Numbered from the stretch's first letter, positions 17,433 to 28,618 are shown. The stretch is DNA of 64,000 nucleotides from Chitinophaga vietnamensis (GCF_902167635.1 NZ_CABHMS010000007.1:186001-250000); one strand, 5' to 3'. Notes: generated from the sequence alone by a model not told the origin. Program-made: numbers and translations.

Positions 17433-17844
17433 CGGGTAGCATTTTTGATTTGATAAGATGGAAATCATGCGCATTGATTTCAAGGAACCCGAAACGAAAG
17501 GGGTATCCCCATTTGTCTTTCTGAGGGATGAAATCCAGTTGACTTACAAGCGGCAAGATAGGCGTTTCATGGCAATCATAAAACTGTACGTCTCTTCTGA
17601 AGGGGATGAAATCCGGGAACATCCGGAACGGATATACGTTATCACCAGTTACTTGTCCGATAGCGGTGAAGGCCTGGCATTTTTCAGCACCTGCCATAGA
17701 CTGTTTGGGAGAATAAAAGATGACCCAGTCTTGCTGGCTCATACGCCTGAGCGGTGCTGCTTTGCCATGGCAGGCCTGCATAAAGCAGCCTGCCACGCCG
17801 CGCATGGTGTGTTCTTTTGATACCACTGCGATCCAGTATTTCAT
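17401..17844 (-). CDS. EVE-domain protein (UPF0310-like)
   Basis: A 147-residue protein with the EVE fold pattern: MKYWIAVVSKEHTMRGV at the start, QDWVIFYSPKQSM in the middle and WGYPFRFGFLEINAHDFHLI near the end. EVE domains are PUA-like modules that bind modified bases in RNA or DNA. The ATG overlaps the SRPBCC stop codon (ATGA at 17841-17844), so translation is coupled. The association with SRPBCC and MarR genes gives no clear target. Confidence 0.8.
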   Translation of the reverse strand: MKYWIAVVSKEHTMRGVAGCFMQACHGKAAPLRRMSQQDWVIFYSPKQSMAGAEKCQAFTAIGQVTGDNVYPFRMFPDFIPFRRDVQFYDCHETPILPLVSQLDFIPQKDKWGYPFRFGFLEINAHDFHLIKSKMLPDEERRKDILC

Positions 17845-18266
17845 GCTTGCAATTTTTTAGCGTTGTTGATCTGTGCCTGGAGATCGGCCTCCATTCCGGC
17901 GATGATGTTTTTCATAACGATCTTGTTCCAGAGTGGCGCTAGTAAGCCTTTCATGGTCATGGTAACGGTGAGCCTGGTGCCATCGGGGGTATCTTCATAC
18001 CAGTGTTCGCCATACATTTTCGCCAAAGGGAAGGAAGTCTTGTCGCGGAAATACGCGTTCGTGCGGGTTTCTTCGATGAGGATTTTCACTTTAGGGCCGC
18101 CTTTAGGTTTGAGGGTAAAGTAGTTGCCGGCGGCGAAGTTGCCGTGCAGTTCGGCGGTTTCTACGCCTTCATCCCATTGGGACCATGCGTTTACGTTAGA
18201 CATGAGTTTCCAGAGTTGAGCGCTGGTAGCGGCGGTAGTGGTGGTGGAGATGGTAGCTGTTATCAT
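17841..18266 (-). CDS. SRPBCC (START-like) ligand-binding protein
   Basis: The start at 18266 (MITATIS) gives 141 residues and follows a compact AT-rich promoter; the longer open frame (65 more codons) runs through the promoter palindrome and is not credible. The pattern STTTTAATSAQLWKLMSNVN, then WSQWDEGVETAEL and the C-terminal long helix (NIIAGMEADLQAQINNAKKL) are typical of polyketide-cyclase/SRPBCC proteins. First gene of the SRPBCC-EVE-MarR operon. Confidence 0.8.
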   Translation of the reverse strand: MITATISTTTTAATSAQLWKLMSNVNAWSQWDEGVETAELHGNFAAGNYFTLKPKGGPKVKILIEETRTNAYFRDKTSFPLAKMYGEHWYEDTPDGTRLTVTMTMKGLLAPLWNKIVMKNIIAGMEADLQAQINNAKKLQA

Positions 18267-18293
18267 AGTGCGTTTATTGTACGTGCAAATATA

Positions 18294-18307
18294 ATAAGTA
18301 TACTTAT
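18294..18307. promoter_or_regulatory. Palindromic MarR-type operator
   Basis: ATAAGTATACTTAT is a perfect 14-bp palindrome in an AT-rich promoter, 28 bp before the SRPBCC start codon. The operon encodes a MarR regulator, so autoregulation through this site is the simplest reading. This is inferred from position and symmetry. Confidence 0.55.
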
Positions 18308-18449
18308 AATAATGAAATTTATTTTTTGGGGAGAGGGATAAAAAAAGCCGCAGGTAACGAATGCCTAGTGAAAATATGTTCACAGGCAGTGTTAAAGCAA
18401 CTCCCCACAGCACCCAATCTCCATATAGCAAGTCGGTCGGGTACATTGA

Positions 18450-18584
18450 ACACAGGCACAAGGTGGAAAAGCCGAGCTGCTGGATAAAATTTCTGAAGAA
18501 GATCGTAATACTATTCTGCGCGTGGTAGATGCGTTCTTAAAAGAAGCTCAGCTTACTACTACCGCTAAAAAATTAAAAGCATAA
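18450..18584 (+). pseudogene. Remnant of an XRE-type regulator, C-terminal end only
   Basis: A 44-codon open stretch follows a TGA at 18447 and has no start codon. It reads GGKAELLDKISEEDRNTILR and then VVDAFLKEAQL before a TAA at 18582. This matches the usual C-terminal tail of Bacteroidota XRE-family helix-turn-helix regulators (elldkis-eedR-til-vvda). The DNA-binding part is missing, so it is a gene fragment left beside the RHS locus. Confidence 0.5.
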
Positions 18585-18702
18585 AAGACCGCAAGCTGTG
18601 ATACCTATTTTATGAGCGAGATCTTTGCTTTGTCGAGTATTTGTGCTATTGACGTGTCCCATATTCCAAAAGACATCAGCAAAAGGAAAATAATCTTATA
18701 TT

Positions 18703-19257
18703 TTATAAAAATCTAAACCCCTCCAGATATTCGCTAAACTTATTAAAGTTCTCGGAAGTGATATTATATAATAATATCGTTGCTGCTTCTTTCTTTATAA
18801 CACGTTGCTTTCTTTGAGGATTAAATTTAATCTTGCGTATATCATATTTGCCATGATCGGGAGTGCTGCTATTGATAAAATTATCTAATTCGGCTCCTGT
18901 CGGTTCATACATCGTATCCCGCATAAATGCTTTATTGGATAAATCTATATTGATAGCAACTACCTGCTGATGGGAGTAATAAAACACAAATGATTGTGAG
19001 TTCGCTATTGAGTACCATTTTAACCCTTTGGGAAGTTTTGCATAAAATGGTTTAGGTTTTAAAACCTCGTTATCCATCCTTAACCCGACACCACTTCTAT
19101 AGATCAATATATTACTGTCCGGATAAAAGGTCATATCACCCTGCATTATTTGCATCTTCTTTTCTCCTGTTACTTTATCAATATGATGATTACAGGAACT
19201 TGTTTGAAGTAGCAGCAGTAATAAAAGACAAAAAACTACTGAATACGTTAATTTCAT
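18703..19257 (-). CDS. Lipoprotein, candidate immunity protein for the RHS-JAB toxin
   Basis: The 184-residue protein starts with a hydrophobic signal and a lipobox (LLLLQTSSC, Cys22). The mature part is soluble and mixed alpha/beta (MTFYPDSNILIYRSGVGLRM, SFVFYYSHQQVVAINIDLSN). I recognise no family. It begins 10 bp after the RHS toxin gene on the same strand, the standard position of a cognate immunity gene. Base composition is more AT-rich than most neighbours, like the toxin tip. Lipoprotein location would place immunity in the periplasm or at a membrane. Confidence 0.7.
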   Translation of the reverse strand: MKLTYSVVFCLLLLLLLQTSSCNHHIDKVTGEKKMQIMQGDMTFYPDSNILIYRSGVGLRMDNEVLKPKPFYAKLPKGLKWYSIANSQSFVFYYSHQQVVAINIDLSNKAFMRDTMYEPTGAELDNFINSSTPDHGKYDIRKIKFNPQRKQRVIKKEAATILLYNITSENFNKFSEYLEGFRFL

Positions 19258-19267
19258 AAATTAATTT

Positions 19268-22200
19268 TTATTTATTTATCTTTTTTACTGCGTCTTTAAA
19301 ATCATTAAATTTTATTGTAATTATAGTTCCACCAGAGTTATAAAACCCGATTGTCCTTTTGGTTTCCACCGTTCCACTACCACCTATTTGACCAGCAGGT
19401 GGAGGAGTAACAGTTTGTGTATATCCCAGAACAATATTAGGTCTAGTATCTGAGCCCGACATGTCTGCCTGGGATGGATTAGGCGTACCCACATTGACAA
19501 TATTTCCATTCTGATCTTTTTCCAGAGGATGGGTGTGAGCATCATAATTAAATAAATCTCCTTGAGCCACCAGATCTTTCCTTGCATCCATTATCTCTTT
19601 ATTCTCAACTTTTCCCTCTGATCCTTCCACTGTCTTTGATATTTTGCCCTCATTACCTACTGCAAAGTAATGCTCTTTTCCATTTCCCTCTGTTTTGGTA
19701 TAAGCATCTTCCATTTTATCCGTTAGCGAGGCTCCTGGATTCTTTAACGTGTGGCCGTTGTCAATTGCTGTATTCACATCTGCTTCTTTCTTACTAAACG
19801 TCAGAAGCATTACTTTATCAGTTTTACCATCATCAACATGCTTTACCATTTTGCCATTAAGGTTATAGTAATCTGTAAATGGTGCCATTCCATCAGGATC
19901 TATGAATCTAATAGGATTATCAAAGGCATAATTATATGGTGACCATCTCCTCATTTTCTCCGCAAGAGGGTCAACAGTATGCCACCTCCCTATCTGCGCA
20001 TCATACATCCTCGCTCCATAATCATACCACTCCAGACCGCTACCATCATTGAACTCTTTACTCTGCAACTCCTTGCCATTATACTTCAACCTATTTTCAG
20101 GATAGTTACTTCCTTTCAGCGCATTTGAACTTATTCCACTCATGGTGAGTCCAAACGGATAGTAGTGCGTTTCCTCCAATACCGGGCCGCTGGCCTGCGT
20201 TACCACCAGGTTGTCAAAGTACACGGGCTGCACACTTTCGTTGCTGGTGTATACATACAGGAAGCCGCTTTTCTTGATCGGCATCTTATCCTGCGCCAGT
20301 GTTTGCAGCTGATCAGGTTCGCCTTGTACCTGTTTTACCCCGCTGTTCTCATCTACTAATTTAAACTGATCGTCGAACAAAACGAAATTTAGATAGGCTT
20401 TCGGTTTGTCATTGCGGTTTTGATTCGGGTCCTTTTCTTTCAGGTGACGATAGTCGTTGTTGTAGAAGTTGTTATTGAAAGGTGTGGTGTTATCCAAAGC
20501 TGCACCGTGCGTATTGCTGGAAGAACCGTTGCCACCGAAGGCCTGAATCAGGTCTGCCAGCATGTTTTCCGGGTTGGCATCGGACTTTTTGTTCGGGCCC
20601 TGCGATTTGTAGAAGGCCTTAGCGCCGATCTGGATCGTATCGCCGGCCATGACGCGCAGCACAATGGATGGGCCGATCTTTTTGCCACCACTTTCTGCAT
20701 TCAGTTTGGCAACAGATTCATTCTTACCGGTGCTTTCATCTGCGGGATAGCCTGCTGGCTTGGCGGCACGGGTATTGTCGATGTTGCTGAACAAGGCGGT
20801 TTCAGTGGCGGCCATCGGGGCTTCCATGGTAGCGGCGTAGATGCTTACGTCATTTTTCTCTGTGAGCACCAGGCGGGTATTGCCCAGGTGGTCTTTGACA
20901 AAATAATCGTAGATATACATGGGTGATTGGTTGGTTTTATATACCAGCCGCACACGGCCTTCTTCATGGGAAGCAAATTGCAAGGTATCATTTTGATACA
21001 CGAAACCGCTGATATAGTCCGTGGTGGTCACTTTTGAGGCGCCGCCGGTGTTGTCAGTGACGATCTTTTTCAGTTTGTTACCCGCTGCATCGTATTGATA
21101 ACTGATCGTGCCTTTGTTGGTGATCGTGATGTCTGTAGGCAGGTTCAGGTGGTTGTAGACGATAGAGGCGATGCCTTTGTTCAGGTCTTGTTTCAGGTTG
21201 CCCATAGCGTCGTAGTCGTAGTCATCGCCGGTGTTGGCGCCGTTTTTGAAATCGCCGAGCGGCGTGGTAACAGCGCTGGAATCATACACAGCAGCCAGTT
21301 TGTTACTATTGGGGCGGTAAGTATAGGCGAGACGATCTATCTGTGATTTGGTCACGCCATCCATGCCCCACTGGCTCATCTTGTTAATATTACCATTGGC
21401 GTCATAGGTGATCCAGTCGGTGGAGAAATTGATGTTATCTTTGGTCCAGGCCGCGCCGGCAGCATTCTGCTGACTGAAATTAGCGCTCACCAGGCGGTTG
21501 GTGCTATCGTAGTTGTAGCCATAGGCCCGTGGTGTAGGGTCATTCCAGCCTTTCCAACGGATACCGGAAATGTTACCATTGAAAGTGCTATCCTTGAAAC
21601 CATAATCGTAGTTCAGCTCCTGACCAAAGTGGGATGCGGTAGTGCTGCCATTGAGATAATCCTTGCTGATGCTGCGCAGCCAGCCACGGATATTGTATTC
21701 ATAGGAAAGCTGCTCCAGTGGCGCACTCGTACCGTTGATTCCCAACTTCTTTGTTTTCAGCTGTCCCAGCTCATCGTAATCGTTGAGGGCAACTGTGCGT
21801 TCAAGACTGTCCTGATCATTGAGTTTTTTCTTGACGCTGAGCAGGCGGCCGGCATCGCTGTAGGCCATCGTGGTGAGCACCGTGGTTTGCGGGGTGGCGC
21901 CACTACGCGGATTCTTGTGGCGGTGATAAGTGCTTAACACCTTGCCGCTGAAATCATAACGCGTAGTGAGTATATCCTGGCCGCCGGAGGCGTTGTCGCT
22001 GATCACTTGTGACACACGGCCTTTGTCGTTGTAATAAGTGGTAGTGGTGAGCCAGGTGTTGGTATTTAAAATTCGTGTACGCGTCCCCGTTACCAGGCCT
22101 TTTGTCATGCTGCTATTGCTCACCGGTTCGTAGTAATCTCCGGTGGGGGCTGGTTTGGTAAAATCGGCGCTAACAGCCGCCTGTGCGCCGGAGAAATTAT

Positions 22201-23617
22201 AATTATCGTAGAACGTATATGTAAGCGGTGTGAGCGATGATGCGGGAATATTAGGCAGCGGGTTGCTCACCGTTATATTCACTACATCCATGCTGGGGCT
22301 GGTATTGATCACCATATCCAGTTCAGCGCCGCTGTTGGAATCGAAGCCATTTTCTACGCTGATGCTGTTAGAAGCCTCATAGAGATTACGGTCATTGGTA
22401 GCTACTACCAGATCCGCCACACGTGGTACAGTATAACTGGTGGCGCCGGTAGTGCCGGATACCCCGTTCATCGTTGTTTGCAGCGCATCGCGGGAAGAGG
22501 AAGAGGCATATATCGCCGTTTCCACCGGCCGGTTCAGGTTATCGTAGAAAGTGACCAGCCACTGGTTCTTATTACTCAAGTTATTATCTCTGGTAAACAC
22601 CAGTCTGTCGCGCAGATCATATACCATTTCCACGGGGCCGGCGCCGGGTACCTGTTTTACGATCATACGGTTACGGCCATCATAAGTATACTGGAAACAC
22701 AATTCTGAGGCCACAGTATTTACATTCCAATTACTGGTGATCTTCTCTACCGCCAGTGGAGGGATCACAAAGCGGAGATTACCAAGATCATCATAGATAT
22801 AGTAAGTACAAAGCCAACCCATATGGCCGGTTCCATTCACTCCGCTCAGCTGTACCTTCTTCAACACTACATGATTCTCTTTATCCTTGAACTCTATTAC
22901 CTGGCCGCGGTTTTCATCCACGGTTACATTCTTGTACAACTGTCCTGCTGCATAAACGGCCGTGGTAGTTGGATAGCCACTCGCCGGCATCGTCCAGATG
23001 CGGACTGAATCCGTAACAGTGTTCACAAGATACTGTTGCGAAGCGCCGTGGCCATTGCCTTTGGCCCAGCTATTACCTGCTGCATAGGTACCCAGCACAC
23101 GATTCAGCGGCGAGGCTTCAAATTCTACCTGGCTATAATAAATGCTCTCCCCTGCTGCACCGGGATTCAAACCGGCATTCTGATAAAATGTTTTTTGTGT
23201 ATTAAAGGGATCTGTCTTGAACTTCCCGTCACTGGCGCCTTGCGCAGCATAAGGCAGGTACTTGAACTGCTCCCGGCCGAACTCGTCGTACACCATTGGC
23301 GTTACAATATCGTTACCGCTATTGCTCATCCCTTTAGCCACCGTTTGTAATGGCCGGCCCAGGCCATCAAAGTACTGGGTGTTCTGCTTTACTTCTTTAA
23401 CAGTACGCGCAGCAGCCGTCACAGCGGCTGTATCAGACAAAGGCGCACTCGGCTCCCAGGTGCGTATATAGTTCACCGTAGTATTCGTATAGGCGCCGGG
23501 GGTAGTGGCTGGCGTAGCAGCACGACGCACAACGGAAGGGTCGGGGATATTTTGGGCATGCGATATTTTGGTACTCAAAATACTCGCCACACCTAATATA
23601 TAAATATATTTTTTCAA
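19268..23617 (-). CDS. RHS-repeat polymorphic toxin with JAB/JAMM-like tip
   Basis: The 1449-residue protein has a signal peptide (residues 1-21), an N-terminal region with [13 protein letters not shown] and [13 protein letters not shown] as in Bacteroidota DUF6443 proteins, many YD repeats ([29 protein letters not shown]) and the RHS core ([43 protein letters not shown] near 1240). A variable 203-residue tip follows (1247-1449) with YDAHTHPLE (His1361, His1363) and PSQADM (Ser1382, Asp1385). This HxHP..SxxD pattern is the JAMM metalloprotease signature known from JAB-like toxins. Third of four co-oriented genes. The tip DNA (19268-19879) looks more AT-rich than the body. Confidence 0.85.
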   Translation of the reverse strand: MKKYIYILGVASILSTKISHAQNIPDPSVVRRAATPATTPGAYTNTTVNYIRTWEPSAPLSDTAAVTAAARTVKEVKQNTQYFDGLGRPLQTVAKGMSNSGNDIVTPMVYDEFGREQFKYLPYAAQGASDGKFKTDPFNTQKTFYQNAGLNPGAAGESIYYSQVEFEASPLNRVLGTYAAGNSWAKGNGHGASQQYLVNTVTDSVRIWTMPASGYPTTTAVYAAGQLYKNVTVDENRGQVIEFKDKENHVVLKKVQLSGVNGTGHMGWLCTYYIYDDLGNLRFVIPPLAVEKITSNWNVNTVASELCFQYTYDGRNRMIVKQVPGAGPVEMVYDLRDRLVFTRDNNLSNKNQWLVTFYDNLNRPVETAIYASSSSRDALQTTMNGVSGTTGATSYTVPRVADLVVATNDRNLYEASNSISVENGFDSNSGAELDMVINTSPSMDVVNITVSNPLPNIPASSLTPLTYTFYDNYNFSGAQAAVSADFTKPAPTGDYYEPVSNSSMTKGLVTGTRTRILNTNTWLTTTTYYNDKGRVSQVISDNASGGQDILTTRYDFSGKVLSTYHRHKNPRSGATPQTTVLTTMAYSDAGRLLSVKKKLNDQDSLERTVALNDYDELGQLKTKKLGINGTSAPLEQLSYEYNIRGWLRSISKDYLNGSTTASHFGQELNYDYGFKDSTFNGNISGIRWKGWNDPTPRAYGYNYDSTNRLVSANFSQQNAAGAAWTKDNINFSTDWITYDANGNINKMSQWGMDGVTKSQIDRLAYTYRPNSNKLAAVYDSSAVTTPLGDFKNGANTGDDYDYDAMGNLKQDLNKGIASIVYNHLNLPTDITITNKGTISYQYDAAGNKLKKIVTDNTGGASKVTTTDYISGFVYQNDTLQFASHEEGRVRLVYKTNQSPMYIYDYFVKDHLGNTRLVLTEKNDVSIYAATMEAPMAATETALFSNIDNTRAAKPAGYPADESTGKNESVAKLNAESGGKKIGPSIVLRVMAGDTIQIGAKAFYKSQGPNKKSDANPENMLADLIQAFGGNGSSSNTHGAALDNTTPFNNNFYNNDYRHLKEKDPNQNRNDKPKAYLNFVLFDDQFKLVDENSGVKQVQGEPDQLQTLAQDKMPIKKSGFLYVYTSNESVQPVYFDNLVVTQASGPVLEETHYYPFGLTMSGISSNALKGSNYPENRLKYNGKELQSKEFNDGSGLEWYDYGARMYDAQIGRWHTVDPLAEKMRRWSPYNYAFDNPIRFIDPDGMAPFTDYYNLNGKMVKHVDDGKTDKVMLLTFSKKEADVNTAIDNGHTLKNPGASLTDKMEDAYTKTEGNGKEHYFAVGNEGKISKTVEGSEGKVENKEIMDARKDLVAQGDLFNYDAHTHPLEKDQNGNIVNVGTPNPSQADMSGSDTRPNIVLGYTQTVTPPPAGQIGGSGTVETKRTIGFYNSGGTIITIKFNDFKDAVKKINK

Positions 23618-23642
23618 GTTAGTGCTATTAAAATGGATAAAA

Positions 23643-26600
23643 TTATTGTGTGACAGGGGCTTTGTATTCGTAACTTATTCTCTTGAGTATGTTTCCATCG
23701 AGGTCTCGCACAGTTACCAATCTACCTAATGCATCATACTCATAATAACTGATCTGTCCTTTGGCATCACATTGGCTGGTTACCCCGATTTCAGGTTCAT
23801 AAGTATAGGTCACAGACTGCGCATTTGCGGGGTAAATTTTCACTTCATCAAGAAACCCACTACCAGCAAGAGATACACTATTCACGCCCGTAATCCGATG
23901 CTCGAAATAGTTCCACCCATTGAAACTTCTGCCTTTTACTGTGCTGGTTGTTCCCGCAATATTCAATGCGCTCGTGTTTTTGGTCCAGTAGGAAACTATA
24001 TAGTTAGTACCTGTCTGCAATCCGGATCGCGTAACAGGACCGCCAGCCAAATCATAGTACCTTTTGCCAGTTATGGCTTTTGCGGCAGTATAGGTAGGGC
24101 CAGCATAAGACCAATAACCTTTTCCATCGGCCTCGAAGGAAGTATAAGCAATAGAAGAACTATCGGCATTCCTGAATTGTGCTATTGGATAATTGCCGGC
24201 ATAGTCCCAGATAATGGATTGTGGAATATCATCTGTATTCAATACCAAGGTCATATTTCCCTTGGAAGGTTCATAAGCAGCAATAGTCCTCAATTTATAA
24301 TCGACAGGTACTACTACATTTCTATCATGTGATAATGTATCTCTGGGATTCACATTTTCATACGCAAAAAGATTAACAGGTTGTCCATTTGAATTATACT
24401 TGTATACCTGTCCCTTCACTAGTTTACCAGCAACGGAGGTCTCCTGTTTAACAGGTACCTCTACGATATTTTTACCAACCAATGTATTAAAACCATAGCC
24501 TGTAATATCATTGTAGTCGCCAGGATACCATGTCCTGTCCTCTATGATTCCGCCTTTACTATTAATGGCTCGTGTATTTGATAGTGTATAATTGTTAGCC
24601 TTGTTATAATAGTTAGCTATAACATCTCGTATTTCAGCCTGCAGACTACCATCGACATTATAGGTATAGTATTTATTGACAGTCGAATCCAATGTATACC
24701 ACTCTGTAGCGAATTGCCCTAAAGCGGAGCTATAGGTCTGATAGCTGGCATCCGGGCTGATCCTGATGTCATGATACTTAAAGTAGGTATCATGATTTCC
24801 ATAGAACCAATAATTATTTGTCAGTATCCGATATGTATTATTACTAAGTTTTTCATACTCACGTTTTCGTTCCAAAATACCTGTACGCCAATCAGCTGCA
24901 ACGTTTGCAGGGTAAGGATATTTGGTACTGGGTTCGACAAAGCCAAGGAAATCATAAGAGAACTCATATTCAGTCTTCATGTTGGCGTTATTTTCATCCC
25001 GGTATTCTGTAACATTTCTGTAAACGATACCTTGTCCATCATTGGCGAATAGCGGCAATGCATTTTGCGAAGCGCGTCTCAATACCGAAGGCATCGTTTC
25101 ACCTGATATTCCACAATAAATATTAAACGCAAAAACTGGTATATTCTTCAGTAATCCGCTACTATTGCCCGGCTTCTCGAAGTCCTTATACTCGAATTGT
25201 TTTACCAATCGTCCACCGTAGCCATCTTCATTGATAACTTTCTTTACACGCAGCCCCCCCACGATAAGATTTTTGATATAATTTGAATCTAATTCCTGCC
25301 AATATACTTCCACCTGAAAATCCTGATCAGGTTTGTCCGAGTCAACGATTGTTTTGATTTGATACTTTCCAGGGGCTAGCGGGCCTTTGATTTGAGGGTG
25401 CTTAATCCATAAATAATATGAAGGATCTGTTATTCCTGTAATAGTGATTTTCAGCGGGCAACTGATAGTATTAAATGCATCGCAGCCCTTAGCCACGATG
25501 AGTCCTGAGGTGCCAGGAGCACTATTGCCTACTGTAAAGGTATCTATATATATATTCGATCCCGGCGGCTGCTGAAATTGATTGGCTTTATAAAAAAAAT
25601 AAGCCCGATTTATTCTTCCGGAAAGTTGAAATCCATTCTTCAACAAGTTCATATTACTGCCATCCACAGTATTACTTTCATAAGTGAATGAAGAAGTCCC
25701 CCCGCCTGGATACTGTATTCGCGACAACGTTCCAGCCATTGCTTCAGGCAGACTCACCGTCCTATCAGCACCATCCAACCCTTGTGCTTCAAATGCGGGG
25801 ATCATCTGACTATTACTTTTGCCGTTGTAGTATCCCCACAAATCCTGTGAAGCGGACAATCTATTGGGTAATGAAGGGCTCGTATTATATGTGAATATAT
25901 GGGAGAGCTGAAGAGCATTATCAAGGCTCACCTCTCTCAATGATTTCAGGTAGAGCCGTCGCTTGACAATATTTGTTACATTCCCGACACCCGGGCACAG
26001 GATATCACTTGTTTCACTACTCACAAAGTAGTCGTAGTCGAAAACGAAATTTTTCACTCTGGTGTTTGCCGAGTTTATTACAACAATGCTATCCAGTTGT
26101 TTCCCTTCTCCCATTACATCAAGCCTGTTGGCAGCAGAACGGATAAAATTCACAGTAACGTTGTCGCTCACAATACTCCGGAGTATTGATTTAGAGGTCA
26201 ATTGCTTATAATAAGAAGTAGTAACATTTCCGGTAACTGCCTGACATCTGCCTGCCTGAGCGAAGTCTTTCACTTCCGAACCCCGACCAAAATCAGTAGC
26301 CCGATACGTTTCATAGCTGTAACTAATAATGCGATTCTCAGGAGAAACAATATCCATCAACTGCCATGCACTAATGTGCGGTGCGGTATTATCGGGTTCG
26401 CCTAAAGAAATCCCACCCGGCGTACTTTTATTGGTAACGAAGTTATTCTGAACTACATCTGTTGCCTGTCTCAGATTATCTTTGGATATACCGAAATAAT
26501 ATTTCATTCCATTTGGCATTGTTAGTTGAAATGCCTTTATGCGATTGTTCGCATCCACCTGATAGTCTATTTTGATCCTTTGTAATGGCGTCAGGATGAA

Positions 26601-27137
26601 TTTCTTTTCCTGTTGATCAAAATAAAAGCGGCCCGAGTAACCGGGTACAGAGAACATAAATACATCGGGCTCGATATCCAGTGTTCCTCGTGCATAATTC
26701 GTGTACATGATATCGTAATATTCCCGACTGGTATGGTCCAATCCAATAATATATTCAACTGTTTTGGGTGTATACATATATCCATATGGGTCAACATCGT
26801 CCGGCAACCCGCGTACAACACGATTGATGGAGCCTCCGCCACGCAAGTTCCATCCCAGCCCCGTCCAGGAAGCCGTTTCTTCCACTTTGATACCACTGGC
26901 ATTATAACTCAATCCTACCGGCACTGATAACTTACCTTGCTGGAGCGTATACAAAGGAATATTGATTTCCGGAGTCCCGGTACTCAATCCCACCGGCATT
27001 TCTATATATTTCCCCATGGCAGAAGCTTCCGGCGTAGGCGGGAAAATGTTGGTAACATTAAATGGATTCTGATTTTGCGCATTTACAATGAAACACGAAA
27101 ATAGTGCGAATAATAATAGTCTAAACTTCACAAGCAC
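23643..27137 (-). CDS. Large secreted YD/RHS-repeat shell protein without toxin tip
   Basis: The 1164-residue protein has a signal peptide (cleavage after FIVNAQ) and then [20 protein letters not shown] and [20 protein letters not shown], a SpvB-like or Tc-toxin-B-like opening that often precedes RHS proteins in Bacteroidota. The body is beta-rich with scattered YD-type repeats. Its end is a clean RHS repeat ([19 protein letters not shown]) with no toxin extension. It lies 25 bp before the RHS toxin gene on the same strand, so the pair probably assemble one cage. The exact role is inferred. Confidence 0.75.
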   Translation of the reverse strand: MLVKFRLLLFALFSCFIVNAQNQNPFNVTNIFPPTPEASAMGKYIEMPVGLSTGTPEINIPLYTLQQGKLSVPVGLSYNASGIKVEETASWTGLGWNLRGGGSINRVVRGLPDDVDPYGYMYTPKTVEYIIGLDHTSREYYDIMYTNYARGTLDIEPDVFMFSVPGYSGRFYFDQQEKKFILTPLQRIKIDYQVDANNRIKAFQLTMPNGMKYYFGISKDNLRQATDVVQNNFVTNKSTPGGISLGEPDNTAPHISAWQLMDIVSPENRIISYSYETYRATDFGRGSEVKDFAQAGRCQAVTGNVTTSYYKQLTSKSILRSIVSDNVTVNFIRSAANRLDVMGEGKQLDSIVVINSANTRVKNFVFDYDYFVSSETSDILCPGVGNVTNIVKRRLYLKSLREVSLDNALQLSHIFTYNTSPSLPNRLSASQDLWGYYNGKSNSQMIPAFEAQGLDGADRTVSLPEAMAGTLSRIQYPGGGTSSFTYESNTVDGSNMNLLKNGFQLSGRINRAYFFYKANQFQQPPGSNIYIDTFTVGNSAPGTSGLIVAKGCDAFNTISCPLKITITGITDPSYYLWIKHPQIKGPLAPGKYQIKTIVDSDKPDQDFQVEVYWQELDSNYIKNLIVGGLRVKKVINEDGYGGRLVKQFEYKDFEKPGNSSGLLKNIPVFAFNIYCGISGETMPSVLRRASQNALPLFANDGQGIVYRNVTEYRDENNANMKTEYEFSYDFLGFVEPSTKYPYPANVAADWRTGILERKREYEKLSNNTYRILTNNYWFYGNHDTYFKYHDIRISPDASYQTYSSALGQFATEWYTLDSTVNKYYTYNVDGSLQAEIRDVIANYYNKANNYTLSNTRAINSKGGIIEDRTWYPGDYNDITGYGFNTLVGKNIVEVPVKQETSVAGKLVKGQVYKYNSNGQPVNLFAYENVNPRDTLSHDRNVVVPVDYKLRTIAAYEPSKGNMTLVLNTDDIPQSIIWDYAGNYPIAQFRNADSSSIAYTSFEADGKGYWSYAGPTYTAAKAITGKRYYDLAGGPVTRSGLQTGTNYIVSYWTKNTSALNIAGTTSTVKGRSFNGWNYFEHRITGVNSVSLAGSGFLDEVKIYPANAQSVTYTYEPEIGVTSQCDAKGQISYYEYDALGRLVTVRDLDGNILKRISYEYKAPVTQ

Positions 27138-27193
27138 GGTTTAAAAGGGCTTTGAGCCCAGGGTTAAAAAAGTACAGATATATTTTCCGGTTA

Positions 27194-28618
27194 TTAAAAA
27201 TTATACCCCATCCTCAACTTCACAGGATCGGTCATAGGTACATGCTGATTGTACAGAAAATCAAAGAGCAGCATCACGCTCCCTTTCAGTTTGGAGTTGA
27301 TCTTGTATTTTTTGCTGATGCCCAATAAGGCGCTGGATGTCCATTGCTGACCGGCGCCATTGGGTATAGAGGTATATTCGGGTTGATAGTTCTGTTCATA
27401 GCCGCCATTCATGAAAAAGGTGCCTTTCAGCTTCCAGTCTATAAATGAACGGATGCCGAGGCCCTGGCTTGTGAACTGTATGTGATCGAAGCCGGTGCCC
27501 ATACCCAATTTGTAGGAAGCGCCGATGCCCAGGCTACCGTTTTTGTGAAAGCGGTAGGCTACCTGTCCGGCGAGGTCGCTGGTGCTGGGGAAGAACTTGG
27601 TGCTACGCTGGAACTGTATGTTGCTGCCGAATTCCAGGCGTTGCAGGAAGCTCTTGGTCTTCATTTCATTGGGCTTGAAGTTGGGCATTTCGCCGGCATT
27701 GTCGAGATCGGGGAATTTGCTTTTGAGCTCATCGAACTTGCTGCGGGCTTCTGCCATCTGCTGACTCACCGCTGCCGAAGCATTGGGGCCATTGCCGATC
27801 CTTTGCTGGATCAGCCTTTCCACTTGTGAACGGGTTTGCAGCCCTTCGAGGTTGGGCGTGGCGCCACCGCCGCCGCCTTGTATGTTGAACAGGCTGGCGA
27901 GGTAGGAATGTTTCTGCATAAAGTCGTTGAATGCAGGCACCTTGGTGATGGCCTCCATCACTTTCCGTTCGGCTTTCTTCTTGTCTTTAAAGATCTCTTT
28001 ATATTCTTTCAGCTGTTGCGCATAGTAATAGGCTTCCTTGTTCATCTTTTGCAGATCCTTGGTGAAGCCAGTGTATTGCGACAGCTGCTCCTGTAACAGT
28101 TTCTTACGCTCACGGATATACGCTTTGATCTCTTCCGCCGCTTGCAATTTTTCTTTCAGCTGATCGATAGATTGCATGGAGCCATTGAGCTTGTCGCTAA
28201 GGCCTTTCGACTGATTCAGCAAGCCTTTGGAGTCTTTTAAAAATGCCAGCGAATTTTGCAGGGAATCCAGGTACATATTACCGGCCAGCATGTTAGCGCC
28301 GGGCACCTTACCCAGTTTACCACGCAACCGTTGTTTCAGGTTAGCCAGTGAATCGGCAGAGCGGCTGAACAGGCGCCTGGCAGCTGAAGAGTCCATTCCC
28401 ATCAGGCGGCGGCGCATGCGGTCTTCTTCCTTCATCATCCGGCTCAGGGCCTGCTGCGAACGTTTGGTGACCTGACTTTCCAGTCGGGAAGCCTTGCGGT
28501 TTACTTCAGAAAAATATTTATCGGGAACTTTTAATGCTTTATGCACGGTACTGTCCTGCGCGTACGTCACAGACAATTGAAGGATCAGGGTCAAAACAAA
28601 TAGATACAGGAACTTCAT
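27194..28618 (-). CDS. Secreted coiled-coil protein with C-terminal outer-membrane barrel
   Basis: The 474-residue protein has a signal peptide (cleavage after VTYAQ) and a long helical, Lys/Gln/Leu-rich region (about 30-240) likely to form coiled coils. A linker with a GGGGG run follows, then from about 330 alternating beta strands (FGSNIQFQRSTKFFPST, LGIGASYKLGMGTGF) ending MLLFDFLYNQHV and LRMGYNF with terminal Phe, the signature of an outer membrane barrel. It is the first gene of the RHS operon (56-bp gap). A role in anchoring or exporting the RHS proteins is inferred; no named family was recognised. Confidence 0.7.
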   Translation of the reverse strand: MKFLYLFVLTLILQLSVTYAQDSTVHKALKVPDKYFSEVNRKASRLESQVTKRSQQALSRMMKEEDRMRRRLMGMDSSAARRLFSRSADSLANLKQRLRGKLGKVPGANMLAGNMYLDSLQNSLAFLKDSKGLLNQSKGLSDKLNGSMQSIDQLKEKLQAAEEIKAYIRERKKLLQEQLSQYTGFTKDLQKMNKEAYYYAQQLKEYKEIFKDKKKAERKVMEAITKVPAFNDFMQKHSYLASLFNIQGGGGGATPNLEGLQTRSQVERLIQQRIGNGPNASAAVSQQMAEARSKFDELKSKFPDLDNAGEMPNFKPNEMKTKSFLQRLEFGSNIQFQRSTKFFPSTSDLAGQVAYRFHKNGSLGIGASYKLGMGTGFDHIQFTSQGLGIRSFIDWKLKGTFFMNGGYEQNYQPEYTSIPNGAGQQWTSSALLGISKKYKINSKLKGSVMLLFDFLYNQHVPMTDPVKLRMGYNF

